From assembly GCA_964387935.1 (NCBI GenBank), contig CAYLZN010000141.1:1-13095 (forward strand): DNA of 13,095 nucleotides, read 5' to 3'. The DNA comes from CAYLZN01 sp964387935 (GTDB lineage Bacteria; Acidobacteriota; Vicinamibacteria; Vicinamibacterales; JAFNAJ01). Shown here piece by piece: positions 13,010 through 13,095 of this stretch; positions within the stretch are counted from its first letter, which is position 1, and every line of letters begins with the position of its first letter. The position numbers were made by a program, and so were the translations under genes. The notes under the pieces were generated by a model, which was given only the letters and a program-made list of their open reading frames with translations, did not search any database and had not been told where the DNA came from.

Positions 13010-13095
13010 TTGGGGCTGTACAAGCTCTGCGCGCACAAGGGGCGCGCGCGCGACCGCTGCACCCACGCGTGGTGGGGCAGCTTCAAGGGGAAGCG
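13010..13095 (+). CDS. Tyrosine recombinase / phage-type integrase, N-terminal fragment (runs off window)
   Basis: A perfect AAGGAGG ribosome binding site (12997-13003) is followed six bases later by TTG 13010, and the frame stays open to the edge. The 28 visible codons read (M)-G-L-Y-K-L-C-A-H-K-G-R-A-R-D-R-C-T-H-A-W-W-G-S-F-K-G-K (split: L-C-A-H near 6-9, R-C-T-H near 16-19). This Cys/His-paired N-terminus, followed by W-W-G-S-F, is a common opening of integrases in GC-rich bacteria, before the arm-binding and catalytic domains. The catalytic R-H-R-Y residues are outside the window. The call rests on recognition of the N-terminus and the xis-like gene directly upstream. Confidence 0.75.
   Translation, partial: MGLYKLCAHKGRARDRCTHAWWGSFKGK

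Noticed and set aside
1..13095. CRISPR array, tRNA, rRNA or origin
   Set aside because: I saw no regularly spaced repeats, no cloverleaf-forming tRNA-like sequence, no rRNA signature and no DnaA-box cluster. A covariance-model scan would be needed to exclude small RNAs.

Overview
The window is uniformly GC-rich (third codon positions mostly G or C) and reads as a chromosomal segment of a soil or sediment bacterium. The mix of an octaheme cytochrome fused to tetratricopeptide (TPR) repeats, a CHASE2 cyclase, M48 peptidases and a Fic protein would fit Acidobacteriota (Vicinamibacteria-like). That placement is an inference from gene content, not a database result.

Left part (1-5362). The window opens inside a Rieske [2Fe-2S] protein whose stop overlaps the GTG start of a membrane-anchored multiheme cytochrome c (249-2543) with eight heme-binding motifs, HEAT-like repeats and five TPRs. 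The pair looks like part of a respiratory electron-transfer operon. Facing it is a proline racemase-family gene (2549-3577, minus) with an unusual Cys/Ser catalytic pair. Only 26 bases separate its start from that of csaA (3604-3945, plus), which leads a three-gene plus-strand set: CsaA, a zinc-dependent deacetylase of the histone deacetylase (HDAC) superfamily (3954-4856), and a small single-span membrane protein of unknown function (4841-5362).

Central part (5343-10097, minus). Three tightly packed genes run in the order CHASE2 adenylate/guanylate cyclase, secreted M48 metallopeptidase, and MscS-type channel with a C-terminal cyclic-nucleotide-binding domain. The cyclase and the channel are a plausible sensor-second messenger-effector pair: an extracytoplasmic signal would raise cAMP (or cGMP), which would gate the channel. 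This is the most coherent functional system in the window.

Right part (10098-13095). This is accessory sequence. A frameshifted, truncated and partly inverted arylsulfatase remnant (10154-10436) is followed by about 590 bases without a supportable gene but with two strong hairpins. A class II Fic AMP-transferase with a winged-helix tail follows (11025-12197, minus). Upstream of fic is an AT-richer, dyad-rich segment: a 9-bp inverted repeat, 10-bp matched inverted ends bounding about 200 bp, and alternating TGTCGA/TCGACA motifs. The window ends with an excisionase-type helix-turn-helix gene (12759-12986) and the first codons of a tyrosine recombinase (from 13010), so an integrated mobile element probably continues to the right.
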